Of a stretch of 64,000 nucleotides of DNA, positions 1-8,460 are shown piece after piece (the stretch's first letter is position 1; the number at the start of each line of letters is the position of its first letter). The notes under the pieces were generated by a model. The model had not been told where the DNA came from, made no database searches, and saw nothing but the letters and a program-made list of their open reading frames with translations. Source of the stretch: Hungatella hathewayi (GTDB lineage Bacteria; Bacillota; Clostridia; Lachnospirales; Lachnospiraceae); NCBI GenBank assembly GCA_025149285.1, contig CP102274.1, positions 3,932,001-3,996,000 on the forward strand, given 5' to 3'. A program made the position numbers and the translations under genes.

Positions 1-200
1 TGGAACGGGGGTCCCTGTTCTATACAGTTTGACGGACAGACAGAAAGGCATTTTCCACACTGATTACATACAGCCAGTATTTTATATCCCACAGGAGCAA
101 GTTTTCTTCCGCCAAAAGCAAAACTCTGATGAAACGGCGGTTGCTGTCGCAGGTCAAAAAACTCTCCCTCCCCTTCATAAAGCTGGAACACAGTAAGCAT
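1..200 (-). pseudogene. C-terminal part of a 4Fe-4S (ferredoxin-type) protein, cut by window edge
   Basis: Minus-strand reading from the ATG at 200 stays open to the window edge. It begins MLTVFQLYEGEGEFFDL and contains CNQCGKCLSVCP, the Cx2Cx2Cx3CP pattern of a ferredoxin [4Fe-4S] site. The arrangement resembles flavin-oxidase-like (pyridoxamine 5'-phosphate oxidase family) proteins with a C-terminal ferredoxin domain; that assignment is inference. A TAA stop lies just upstream of the ATG in the same frame, so an N-terminal domain appears to be missing. The C-terminus lies outside the window, so whether the short form is functional cannot be decided here. Confidence 0.5.
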
Positions 201-204
201 TTAA

Positions 205-360
205 ATCAGTAAGATAGAGATTGACAACGGTAATGATATCAGCAGCATAGATATAGACAGCACAAAACCATTTGTTGTCATTCTCCCAGCAAACAGCGGC
301 GCCATTACAATATATGATACGAATGGCAATTCGATTAAAAGCACACAGTATAATTTGTAG
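205..360 (+). pseudogene. tail fragment of an unrecognised protein
   Basis: An open frame of 51 codons ends at TAG 358-360 and reads ...PFVVILPANSGAITIYDT... It has no ATG, GTG or TTG near its beginning and follows an in-frame TAA at 202-204. The composition looks protein-like (beta-rich, as in the last strand pair of an extracellular domain), but I do not recognise the family. It directly abuts the truncated minus-strand 4Fe-4S fragment, which suggests a rearrangement junction near 200-205. Confidence 0.3.
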
Positions 361-383
361 ACTATCACTAAAGAGGTGCCACT

Positions 384-1202
384 ATGTTCTATTCATACAA
401 AAATATGAAACTGCATTATGAAATGATTGGTGATGGAAAGCCCATTATTATATTGCATGGTTTAGGTTGCGACTGGACTTTAATGAAAAGCTGTTTGGAG
501 CCTATATTTGATACTCAATTCAATTATAAACGCATATATATAGACTTGCCCGGCATGGGGCAATCAGCGGCTTCCTTAGAGTATGCAGCCTCCGATTATA
601 TATTGGAAATATTGATTTCATTCATCAGAAATTTAGATTTGCAAAATTTTCTGTTAATAGGTGAATCCTATGGCGGATATTTGGCACGCGGAATTCTGGC
701 ACGACAGTTTAAGGATGTGGATGGGATGATGCTATTATGCCCTGTAATAGAACCGGATCATAGCAAGCGTACTCTGCCATTAACTGATATATTTTTTTCA
801 GATGAAAAATACTTAAACACACTGACCGATACAGAAAGAACGGATTTTTGTGAGTATTCTGTTCTCGCTAATCAATATACACATCAGAGATATAAAAATG
901 AAGTTCTGGCCGGCTTGGTACTGGCTGATAATAATTTTATAAATATCCTGGAAAATAACTATGAATTTAGCTTCAATGCTGACGAGATCATTCGGGATAT
1001 TACTTATCAAAAGCCAGTTCTATTTATATGCGGTAAACAGGATAAGTGTGTCGGCTATCAAGACGCATGGCGGCTTACAGAGAGCTATTCAAGAGCAACA
1101 TTTTCTGTATTGGATATGGCTGGACATAATCTGCAAATTGAACAGCCCCATTTATTTAATGAACTGGTTATTGACTGGTTATTAAGAATCGAACAAGAGT
1201 AA
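384..1202 (+). CDS. alpha/beta hydrolase, 272 aa
   Basis: Cytoplasmic serine hydrolase of the alpha/beta fold. Visible landmarks are the oxyanion-hole motif HGLG (H25), the nucleophile elbow GESYGG with Ser95, a candidate acid Asp220 in GKQDKCV, and the catalytic His248 in AGHNLQ near the C-terminus. The length is normal for the family. The ATG at 384 is preceded by AAGAGGTG at good spacing. There is no signal peptide or membrane segment. It stands alone on the plus strand and ends just before a hairpin. The substrate cannot be read from the sequence; esterase, lactonase or peptidase activity are all possible. Confidence 0.85.
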   Translation: MFYSYKNMKLHYEMIGDGKPIIILHGLGCDWTLMKSCLEPIFDTQFNYKRIYIDLPGMGQSAASLEYAASDYILEILISFIRNLDLQNFLLIGESYGGYLARGILARQFKDVDGMMLLCPVIEPDHSKRTLPLTDIFFSDEKYLNTLTDTERTDFCEYSVLANQYTHQRYKNEVLAGLVLADNNFINILENNYEFSFNADEIIRDITYQKPVLFICGKQDKCVGYQDAWRLTESYSRATFSVLDMAGHNLQIEQPHLFNELVIDWLLRIEQE

Positions 1203-1227
1203 ACTGATTTTTTGCATAGCGGCAAAA

Positions 1228-1264
1228 CAAGGTGCAGTCTCTAAATATGAGAAAACTGCACCTT
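1228..1264 (+). terminator. hairpin after the hydrolase; copy 1 of a dispersed repeat
   Basis: CAAGGTGCAGT (1228-1238) is perfectly complementary to ACTGCACCTTG (1254-1264). Inner CTC/GAG pairs close a loop around AATAT, and TTATTT follows. It sits 26 nt after the hydrolase stop and probably ends that transcript. A closely related hairpin occurs at 7641-7674. Confidence 0.6.
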
Positions 1265-1305
1265 GCTTATTTCCACCTGTCTTTATTGTTAAATCTGCAT
1301 CCTAT

Positions 1306-1519
1306 TCAGACGATTTCAATGCCATCTGGGCCAGTTAGCTTCCACAGTACCTTTTGACTCTCCCCAATGTGGTAGCGGATGGTTTCGTCCTCATTGATGG
1401 ATACAAATTCATCCCAGCTGTGGGTATATATCTGCTCCTTTGGAAAAATTCTGCCGGAATTAATTGTTTCTTGCAATACAGCGTTTCTAATTATCGCTAA
1501 ACAATCATGTTTTAGAAAA
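1306..1519 (-). pseudogene. remnant of an OmpR-type response-regulator DNA-binding domain
   Basis: A minus-strand frame ending at TGA 1308-1306 reads LKHDCLAIIRNAVLQETINS then GRIFPKEQIYTHSWDEF. This closely resembles the winged-helix region of OmpR/PhoB regulators (family pattern LLxxLxxNPGRIFTKEQIYxxVW), then continues with a degraded recognition-helix region. There is no receiver domain. The frame runs into the end of the MATE gene, so only the C-terminal end of the regulator survives. Probably non-functional. Confidence 0.55.
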
Positions 1520-1523
1520 TGGT

Positions 1524-2912
1524 TTAAGAAACTGAATGCCCGACATCCATGGTAACAATGCGAATTTTTTCAGTAGCCAGTTCTTTATGAAGATGGACGG
1601 CCATAAATACCGTAACAACAGCAGAGAGCACATCCGCAATGGGCTGTGCATAGAGAATGCCGTTCAATCCCAAAAGTCCTGGAAGAATTAGAATAACCGG
1701 TACAAAACAGATTCCCTGCCTGCAGGCTCCAAGAATACAGCCCTCTGTCGCTTTCCCCATTACAAGGAACAGGAAGGAATAGACTGTATAGAATCCAAAA
1801 AGCATGAAGGAAAGGCCATTTGCCCGTAATGCAATCTGCCCCACACGTATCATTTCCATATCTCCCTTCGTGAATAGCGACACAATCCCCTCTGAAAATA
1901 TAACCGCAGCCAAACCAAAGATGACACAAAATATAGTTGACCAAAGAATCGATGTTTTAATGGCCTCATGCAGACGGTCATATTTTTTTGCTCCGTAACT
2001 GAACCCGGCAATCGGCTGAAAACCCTTCAAAAATCCAAAGACAATCAGGGTCCCTACGGTCATGATTTTTGTAACCGGCCCCATTGCAGCCAGTGCGGAA
2101 CTGCCGTATTCTTTTGCGGCGCTGTTAATCATTGCAATAGAGAGGCTGGTCAATATCTGAAAGAGCAGTGTTGGAATTCCAATCTTCAAAATCTCAGACA
2201 TGATTTCTTTAGAAAAACAGCAGTCCTTGATACGGAATGAAAACACGCTCTTTTTTCTAAAAATGTAGAACAGATAGACCACCGTAGAAATAATCTGTGA
2301 AATGGCGGTGGCAATGGCTGCGCCGGCAACTCCAAAATTCAAAACATAAATGAAAACAGGATCTAAAATAACATTAAGCAAAGCACCTGACATCAATGCA
2401 CACATGGCCGTTTTTGCTGCGCCCTCGCTTGATACGATATTATTCATCGTGACGTTGAACACATTGAAAAGCGAAAACGTGATATAGATTGCTGTGTAAG
2501 TCATCGCATAAGGCATGATACTTTCTATTGCACCCAACTGTTTCAGAATCGGCTTTAGAAAAATGACAGATCCGATGATAACAATTGCTCCAATTAAGAC
2601 GCTGCTGTATACGGCAGTGCTGGCAACTTTGTTTGCGGTATCTTTATCTCCTCGTCCAAGCAGACGAGACAAATAGGCGGCAGCGCCATTGCCAAATAAC
2701 AGGCCAAGGCCGACTACCACCTGCCCAAGAGGAAAAGCTACCGTAATGGCACCCATCTGGTCGGTTCCCAAGCCCCCCACGAAGTAAGTATCCACCAGAT
2801 TGTAAAGCGCGTTGATCAGCATACCAATCATGGTTGGAAGCCCCAGCGCCAGAAGTGCTTTCGGTATCGGCGCACTTCCCAGCAGTTCCATTTTTTTGTT
2901 TGGTTGATTCAT
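1524..2912 (-). CDS. MATE family multidrug/toxin exporter, 462 aa
   Basis: Integral membrane antiporter of the MATE superfamily, exporting cationic compounds against Na+ or H+. About twelve hydrophobic segments are visible. The N-terminal half has the family pattern PKALLALGLPTMIGMLINAL and YNLVDTYFVGGLG, and length is typical. I place the start at ATG 2912 (MNQPNKK) because AAAGGAG lies just upstream; an in-frame ATG at 2930 would put that ribosome site inside the gene. The gene follows a strong promoter with a nested palindrome (2953-3007), so it is probably repressed until an effector is present. The substrate is not inferable. Confidence 0.9.
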   Translation of the reverse strand: MNQPNKKMELLGSAPIPKALLALGLPTMIGMLINALYNLVDTYFVGGLGTDQMGAITVAFPLGQVVVGLGLLFGNGAAAYLSRLLGRGDKDTANKVASTAVYSSVLIGAIVIIGSVIFLKPILKQLGAIESIMPYAMTYTAIYITFSLFNVFNVTMNNIVSSEGAAKTAMCALMSGALLNVILDPVFIYVLNFGVAGAAIATAISQIISTVVYLFYIFRKKSVFSFRIKDCCFSKEIMSEILKIGIPTLLFQILTSLSIAMINSAAKEYGSSALAAMGPVTKIMTVGTLIVFGFLKGFQPIAGFSYGAKKYDRLHEAIKTSILWSTIFCVIFGLAAVIFSEGIVSLFTKGDMEMIRVGQIALRANGLSFMLFGFYTVYSFLFLVMGKATEGCILGACRQGICFVPVILILPGLLGLNGILYAQPIADVLSAVVTVFMAVHLHKELATEKIRIVTMDVGHSVS

Positions 2913-2952
2913 GATTCGATCTCCTTTCACTCAATGCAAATTGTTAAATACA

Positions 2953-3007
2953 ATACTATAAATTATAGCATGTAATGAATATTACTATAATTTATAGTAT
3001 ATGTCAA
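2953..3007 (-). promoter_or_regulatory. MATE promoter with repeated palindromic operator
   Basis: On the minus strand TTGACA (3007-3002) and TAATAT (2984-2979) are separated by exactly 17 nt. The spacer contains ATACTATAAATTATAG (3000-2985). Its perfect inverted copy, CTATAATTTATAGTAT, lies downstream of the -10 (2968-2953). Each arm is itself nearly palindromic. This is the layout of a promoter occluded by a dimeric repressor bound at two sites. No regulator gene is adjacent, so the protein is unknown. Confidence 0.7.
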
Positions 3008-3030
3008 GAAAAAAATAAATCCCCCAGCAA

Positions 3031-4078
3031 TCAAGGGATCAACTTCATTTTTTCAGGTAAGCGGATAATATCCATTTTGTGAAGCGCTCTGGTAATCGCA
3101 ACATACAAAAGCTTAATATCCAAATTGCTACATGCGTAGTCATCTTCGATACAGGTTACAATAACCGCGTCAAATTCCAGGCCTTTTGATAAGTAGGCAG
3201 GAAGCGCCATGATGCCTCCGCCATATGCAGTATCACAATCCTTTAATAGCTGAATTTCCGGGAATACAGGAAGCATTTTACTATATATTTTCTTGGCGTC
3301 TGTTTCTGTTTTCGTAACGATTAACCTTTTCTGCGATTGCTTCAAATAGCTGCTTTTCAGAAGAAACCGTGATACATTGGGGCCTGTCGCCATGACGGAC
3401 CACAGGTTTTGCCCTAACCAGACTTTCATCTTGAATAAGAGAAAGCACCTGATTTGCAAAATCCATAATTTCAATCGTTGTACGATAGCTCTGCTCCAAT
3501 ACCCGGTATTCGCAGATTCCGTGGAATACGTCTTTACAAATAGTATCCCAGGTGTCTATGCCACGGTATCCATGTATCCCCTGTGACAGATCTCCCAAAA
3601 TAGAAAACTTATCGGTTCTAAGCACCTGTTTTAATACGGCAAACTGCAATTCGCTGAAATCCTGTGCTTCATCAATTGCTACAAACCGCGCGGGTATCGT
3701 ATCATCAATCCCTTTTAGCTTCATCTGCAGAAACATAAGCGGAGCCAGATCCTCAATTTCAACCATATTCTTTTTGCTCATGAGCTGGCACTGCCCTGCT
3801 ACATATTCTGCAACTTCCGGTATCAGGGCGCTGCCGCACAAATGGCATAGTTTTTCAGGATCAGACAAAAGCCTGCGATAATCTTTCAGCACATCAATTT
3901 TGGGGAAATTGTCCATATAGACAGATACGGCCGGCTTACATTCTTTTTTGAATTCTTCCTCTGCCTGATCCCGCTTATTGATTAAGTCTATTATCCGTGT
4001 GCGGCGTTCTTCGCCTACAGCCATATGATTGTGTAGATATTCAATTTCATCATCGTATGGCTTCTGAAGCTCTTGTTT
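3031..4078 (-). pseudogene. HelD/UvrD-like helicase fragment, truncated and frameshifted
   Basis: The upstream frame (to 3281) carries HNHMAVGEERRTRIIDLINK, the Walker B-like FVAIDEAQDFSELQ, SILGDLSQGIHGYRG and VLEQSYRTT. All are typical of superfamily 1 helicases of the HelD group, which act on RNA polymerase. The C-terminal part is in another frame (from about 3340 to 3031), with QKRLIVTKTETDA, KGLEFDAVIV and LLYVAITRALHKMDII. The switch lies near 3320-3345. The N-terminal region with Walker A is absent: at about 4078 the sequence changes into an ABC permease fragment. The gene is a 5'-deleted, frameshifted remnant. Confidence 0.8.
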
Positions 4079-4984
4079 TTACAGACTGGCGGCTGAAGGC
4101 ATTGCCGGAAACGGCCGTCAATGGAGAAACACTTGCAGCCTTTTTTGCTGGGGCCTGAGCTGCCAGCAGTACGGTCAGAAACCCTATAATAATGCCGCAG
4201 AGAATACTAATCCAGCTCACACGGAAAACAGGCAGTTCAGCAAAATATTCCGGGCTGATAAACTTGAGAGCCGCACACAAGCCCCAGACCACCACAATAC
4301 CACAAATCAGTCCAATGGGGATTGCAAATTTACACCAGCGCAGCCCCTCCCGGCGGACAAATTTCATGATCTGCTTTCGAGTGGCGCCAACACAGCGAAG
4401 CATACCAAAAAACTCTGTTCTCTGCATAACATTACTATTTAGGCTGCTTGTAATCATCAGGACACTGGCAATCAGAACCAATAGGAATAAGATAACGGCA
4501 CAGCCATAGAGCTGTATAATAAAATTGTTGTCGCTTTGGCCGAGAACAGCCAGTAAGTTTCCATTCTGGATCACTTGCTTTTCAGACAGATGGAGCTGAT
4601 CGGCAATGTCCGCAATTACTTTTTGCATATTACAAAAAGGTGATAACTGCACGACCAACTGCTCCGTGTAATTTTCTGCCGGAATATGAGTACGGAACCC
4701 ATTCATAGACAGCAGAGCTGAAAAAGTGTCCTGACGCATTTGTTTTGCTGAATTCTCGGCAAAACCGGAAATCACCAACGGTTCATTAATACCATCAATC
4801 TGTATGGTATCACCGATATCAACCTTTAGAAGAGATTTGGCATATTCCGATAAAACCACTTCATACACAGTTTCCGGAAATCTCCCCTCTGAAATTTCGG
4901 ACAAGAACATGGAACGGAATGCCTGTTCATCAATACCGCTGACGGAGATTTTTCTTCCATCAACCCAAAATCCGTTTGTTTGGC
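4050..4984 (-). pseudogene. FtsX/MacB-type ABC permease, C-terminal remnant
   Basis: The longest reading begins at 4910. It contains an extracytoplasmic domain followed by three membrane segments (YGCAVILFLLVLIASVLMI, a segment near 'IPIGLICGIVVVWGLCAAL', and 'ISILCGIIIGFLTVLLAA'). It carries the FtsX signature FFGMLRCVGATRKQIMKFVRREG. Coding extends upstream out of frame with the ATPase (DGRKISVSGIDEQAF), showing that the 5' part was lost at about 4980. The C-terminal residues after 'SPLTAVSGNAFS' run into helicase sequence. Its partner ATPase precedes it, so this was an ATPase-permease operon collapsed by deletion. Confidence 0.75.
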
Positions 4985-5397
4985 AGATGATGGCGTCTGT
5001 CTTTCAATCCCAAAACTCCCAAAATTTCTTCAATCGTTCCCGGCTCCGGTTTTCGGTAATCCAACAAAATAGGAAACATAATATTCTGCTCGACTGTCAG
5101 GTCAGCCACTAATTGAAAGGACTGAAAGACAAAACCGATATTACGGCGTCTGAATACTGTCCTCTGTTCCTCTTTCATAGAAAATAAATCCTGTCCATCC
5201 ATCAATACGTTGCCAGATGTCGGCATATCCAATGCACCAATGCAGTTCAGCAGCGTACTTTTCCCGGATCCGGATTCCCCAACTACCGCCGCAAACTCTC
5301 CCTGCTCTAAAGTAAAGGAAACATCCTTCAGCGCCTCCACTTTTGCCTCGCCTTTGCCATAGGTTTTACATAAATGCTGTACTTTTAAAATTTCCAT
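4960..5397 (-). pseudogene. ABC transporter ATPase, 3'-truncated (145 aa)
   Basis: The first half of a MacB/LolD-type ATPase starts at ATG 5397 with AAAGGAGG upstream. It has Walker A GESGSGKST (residues about 39-47) and Q-loop FVFQSFQL. At HHLPNK, just before the expected signature LSGGQQQR, the sequence jumps into the permease and stops at TGA 4960. Walker B, the signature motif and the switch His are missing, so it cannot hydrolyse ATP normally. It follows a sensor kinase/regulator pair in the arrangement seen for antimicrobial-peptide-sensing modules. Confidence 0.8.
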
Positions 5398-5459
5398 GTC
5401 CAGTTACCTCCTTTCCCCAAAGGATAACAGGCTTAGCTTACAATTAGGTGAAAAGCAGA

Positions 5460-6689
5460 TTACAGTTCCGTAAGGAAGGAGAGGGTGAACATCGTCCCCT
5501 TATTTAAACTGCTTTGAACAGAAATAATGCCGTCCTGTCCTCCAATAATAGACTTTGCCAGCGGCAGCCCAAGACCAATCCCTTGTGTATCCAACGACTT
5601 TTTGCTGCGATAGAACCGTTTGAATATGTGGTGAATGTCCTCCGGCGCAATCCCTGAGCCATTATCTGAAATATAAACCCGCAGCATAATCGGACTATGT
5701 TCCCATGATATATGGATTTCCCCACCCGCTTCCGTGTGGTCTAAGGCGTTTTTAACAATATTCCCAATGGCTTCACTTGTCCATCCTACATCACAGAAAA
5801 TCATTTCCTCTGTGGAACCGTCTGTTAAAATTTTCTTACCTTCGCGTTCCGCCCGTATTATAAGTTCACGAATAGAACGTGCTATTAAATCTGCGACATA
5901 GCAGCGTTCCTTTTCAAAATCAATACTGCCTGCATCAAGCCGGGTTATTTTCAGCATGGACTGAATCAATATATCCATGCGGTTTATGGCTAGTCCAGTT
6001 TTTTCTGAATACTCTCTTACCGTCTCTACATTCTCCGGCTCATCTGAAATAATCTCATGGTACATGGAGAGGGCGGTCAGCGGTGTTTTGAGCTGATGGG
6101 ATATATCGGAAATTGTATTCTTCAGAAATTCCTTTGCTTTTTCCTGTGTATCGTTCTTTGATTGCAGAATGGTAGCCAGTTGATCTACAGATGCAAAAAA
6201 CTGAAAGATGGCTCCTTCGTTTGCCTGCGTAAGATGGTGGGAAAAGTCTCCTTGGATAAAATGCAGGATTACTTGTGTGGCCTGTCTGTAAAGCTGTTCC
6301 CGCTTTCTAAAGAAAAGAAATGTTCCGGTAAAAAGCATCCCTGTAAGAACTACCCAGGCAATCATCATAAACAACCCTGTTTGCTGTTGAAGATCCGTTA
6401 TAAACGGGAAAAATTTGATAGCGGTATGTGATGTTATGCCAATCCGGGTAAGCAGTTCTGTTCCCACCTCTGTCCCTGAAGTATTTGTTATTGCTCTGGC
6501 AATAACGTCCTCTGAAATGCCTTGCTCTAAGAGGGATGTTACAACAGCTCTGTCATGTTCCAGAAACAGGTCCCGGACTATGCTTGCCTGTTGCGAATAC
6601 GCCCACATTCCAGAAAAAAAGAGCAGGAGCACAAAAGCAATCAGGAATTCACAGTAATGTCTGATTTGCCTGTCTCTGCCAAAGCTCAT
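5460..6689 (-). CDS. sensor histidine kinase, 409 aa
   Basis: Membrane sensor of a two-component system. Transmembrane segments are at about residues 14-33 and 106-127, flanking a ~70-residue extracytoplasmic loop. The H-box is SDISHQLKTPLT with phospho-acceptor His198. The ATPase domain has N-box GNIVKNALDH, G1 DNGSGIAPED and G2 GIGLGLPLAKSI. The start at ATG 6689 has AAAGAGGTG upstream and overlaps the regulator's TGA stop as ATGA, so the two are translationally coupled. The adjacent ABC transporter it probably controlled is deleted, so its present target is unclear. Confidence 0.9.
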   Translation of the reverse strand: MSFGRDRQIRHYCEFLIAFVLLLFFSGMWAYSQQASIVRDLFLEHDRAVVTSLLEQGISEDVIARAITNTSGTEVGTELLTRIGITSHTAIKFFPFITDLQQQTGLFMMIAWVVLTGMLFTGTFLFFRKREQLYRQATQVILHFIQGDFSHHLTQANEGAIFQFFASVDQLATILQSKNDTQEKAKEFLKNTISDISHQLKTPLTALSMYHEIISDEPENVETVREYSEKTGLAINRMDILIQSMLKITRLDAGSIDFEKERCYVADLIARSIRELIIRAEREGKKILTDGSTEEMIFCDVGWTSEAIGNIVKNALDHTEAGGEIHISWEHSPIMLRVYISDNGSGIAPEDIHHIFKRFYRSKKSLDTQGIGLGLPLAKSIIGGQDGIISVQSSLNKGTMFTLSFLTEL

Positions 6690-7378
6690 AATGACACCTC
6701 TTTCCACTGATAACCAAAACCACGGACCGTTATTAAATGTTCTGGCTGTGAGGGTATGGTTTCGATTTTCTCACGAAGCCGCCGCACATAAACAGACAAT
6801 GTATTATCATCAACAAAATCGCTGGTGTTATCCCATAATTCATTCATTATATTATCCCGTGTTACGGTCCGGTTGGCATTCCGCACCAATAGACAAAGCA
6901 GGCGATATTCTGCGCTGGTCAAATCTAACGGCTGTCCTTTCAGCAGGACACGGCTCCCGTACAGGTCAATGGAAATATCCCCGCACTCAATCATGCTGCT
7001 GGTACTGGCCGTCCCTGCCCGACGCAGCAAAGCACGAATGCGTGAGCAGAGTTCTCCCAGTTTAAATGGTTTCGTAATATAATCATCACCGCCACTATCC
7101 AATCCCCTTATAATATTTACTTCCTCATCGGATGCGGTTAAAAAAATGATAGGAATTTGATTCCCCTGTTTCCGTACCTTATTGCACACATCAAAGCCGG
7201 TTCCGTCTGGCAGGGTAACATCAAGCAGCAGTAAATCGTAACTGCCAATTTGTTGCAGACATTTGATTGCTTCCTCTATAGTGCGGGCAATCGTAATATC
7301 AAATCCATTCCTTTTCAAGGAATAACGCAGTCCATCAACCAAACTGACATCATCTTCTAAAAGCAATATCTGACTCAT
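6686..7378 (-). CDS. OmpR-family response regulator, 230 aa
   Basis: The receiver domain has acidic residues in LLLEDD, phospho-acceptor Asp53 in LLLDVTLPDG, and Lys in DDYITKPFKLGEL. The C-terminal winged helix has RLLCLLVRNANRTVTRDNI and SVYVRRLREKIE. The start at ATG 7378 (MSQILLLEDD) is preceded by GAGGTG. The frame is open further upstream only because a frameshifted small gene happens to read through. It is coupled by a 4-nt overlap to the histidine kinase and is the cytoplasmic transcription factor of that pair. Confidence 0.92.
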   Translation of the reverse strand: MSQILLLEDDVSLVDGLRYSLKRNGFDITIARTIEEAIKCLQQIGSYDLLLLDVTLPDGTGFDVCNKVRKQGNQIPIIFLTASDEEVNIIRGLDSGGDDYITKPFKLGELCSRIRALLRRAGTASTSSMIECGDISIDLYGSRVLLKGQPLDLTSAEYRLLCLLVRNANRTVTRDNIMNELWDNTSDFVDDNTLSVYVRRLREKIETIPSQPEHLITVRGFGYQWKEVSL

Positions 7379-7388
7379 GTGTATCACC

Positions 7389-7540
7389 TCATTTTCTCCT
7401 GTCAACCAGCTTTTCCATGTCTTTAAGAAAAACCAGGTCTTCACCATCTTCACTGCACCGGGGATGCGATCTTCTGCATAATAGTAATCTATCTGCAGAG
7501 TAGTCATGTTCCATTCCTGGCCTGCCTCTTTTAAGGTCAC
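7389..7540 (-). pseudogene. small helix-turn-helix protein, frameshifted
   Basis: Reading from GTG 7540 gives MTLKEAGQEWNMTTLQIDYY then YAEDRIPGAVKM, the pattern of short excisionase/MerR-like helix-turn-helix proteins common in Lachnospiraceae. The expected C-terminus (FLKDMEKLVDRRK, then TGA at 7391-7389) is in another frame, so a single-nucleotide indel near 7440-7450 breaks the gene. As a result the first frame runs into the response regulator. Confidence 0.5.
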
Positions 7541-7640
7541 ATTATTTCATGTCTGCACCTTTAATGGCTCTATTATAGTTCTGACATTGAAACAACACAA
7601 GCATGATTCAATGAGCTAACAAGCAATTCACACATAAAAA

Positions 7641-7674
7641 CAAGGTGCAGCCTCTTAATATGAGAGAACTGCAC
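7641..7674. repeat. hairpin copy 2 of a dispersed repeat
   Basis: CAAGGTGCAG followed by CTCTTAATATGAGA and AACTGCAC matches the hairpin at 1228-1264 in stem, loop and flanking letters. It lies between the regulator operon promoter region and kdpE. It may act as a terminator for transcripts in either direction, or may be a small repeated element. The surrounding intergenic stretch (7541-7761) shows nothing else I can name. Confidence 0.45.
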
Positions 7675-7761
7675 TCTGCTTATTTTATACTAATTTTTCT
7701 ACATTTAAATCCACAATAGAAATATCTTTTTCTTCAGATATCCTCCATTTGCATCTGGCAG

Positions 7762-8460
7762 TTAAACCTTCAGCATCCGGTATCCAACGCCAATATGTGT
7801 CTGGATATACTGCGGCGCATCCTGCGTATTTTCAATCTTTTTGCGCAGGGTTGCCATAAAAACCCGCAGAGACGCCACATCATTGTCCCATGAGCTGCCC
7901 CAAATTTCCTGTGTAATATAGGTGTGCGTAAGCACCTTGCCGATATTTTTGGCGAGCAGGCACAACAGCTTATATTCAATGGGTGTCAAATGTAACTCGG
8001 TATCTTCAAGAAAGACACAGCCCGCCGCATAATCAATTCTTAGTCTGCCGTTTTCGAAAAAGGTCTGCTGTGCTGGCATAACACCTTGTGTAGCAATCAG
8101 TCTACGCTGTGTCGCCCGAAGTCTTGCAAGAAGTTCTTCAACGGAAAAAGGTTTTGTGAGATAGTCGTCCGCCCCGGCGTCCAAAGCGTCTATTTTATCC
8201 GTATCCTCGCTTCGGGCGCTGATGACAATAATAGGCATAAGCGACCATGTGCGGATTTTTTTGATGATATCCACACCGTCAATATCCGGCAGACCCATGT
8301 CCAGCAGTACAATATCCGGATTATGCGAGACTGCTTCCAAAATGGCGGCTTCACCGGTAGACGCAGTCAAAAAACGATAGTCCTGAGTTTCCAATGTTGT
8401 CGTAATCAGATTGCGCACGGCTGCATCGTCTTCTACGACCAATATTAAAGATTTATTCAT
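7762..8460 (-). CDS. kdpE: KdpE response regulator, 232 aa
   Basis: Transcriptional activator of the kdpFABC operon. The receiver domain has DD in VVEDDAAV, phospho-acceptor Asp54 in VLLDMGLPDIDG, and Lys in DDYLTKPFSVEEL. The C-terminal winged helix has LTPIEYKLLCLLAKNIGKVL and ends HIGVGYRMLKV. Its ATG (8460) lies inside the last codons of kdpD (CTTCATGAATAA), an 8-nt overlap indicating translational coupling. Since kdpD is interrupted, phosphorylation of this regulator may be altered. Confidence 0.93.
   Translation of the reverse strand: MNKSLILVVEDDAAVRNLITTTLETQDYRFLTASTGEAAILEAVSHNPDIVLLDMGLPDIDGVDIIKKIRTWSLMPIIVISARSEDTDKIDALDAGADDYLTKPFSVEELLARLRATQRRLIATQGVMPAQQTFFENGRLRIDYAAGCVFLEDTELHLTPIEYKLLCLLAKNIGKVLTHTYITQEIWGSSWDNDVASLRVFMATLRKKIENTQDAPQYIQTHIGVGYRMLKV

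Noticed and set aside
1585..2934. Alternative-frame ORFs within the MATE gene
   Set aside because: Shadows of a complete 12-helix transporter; no own start signals.
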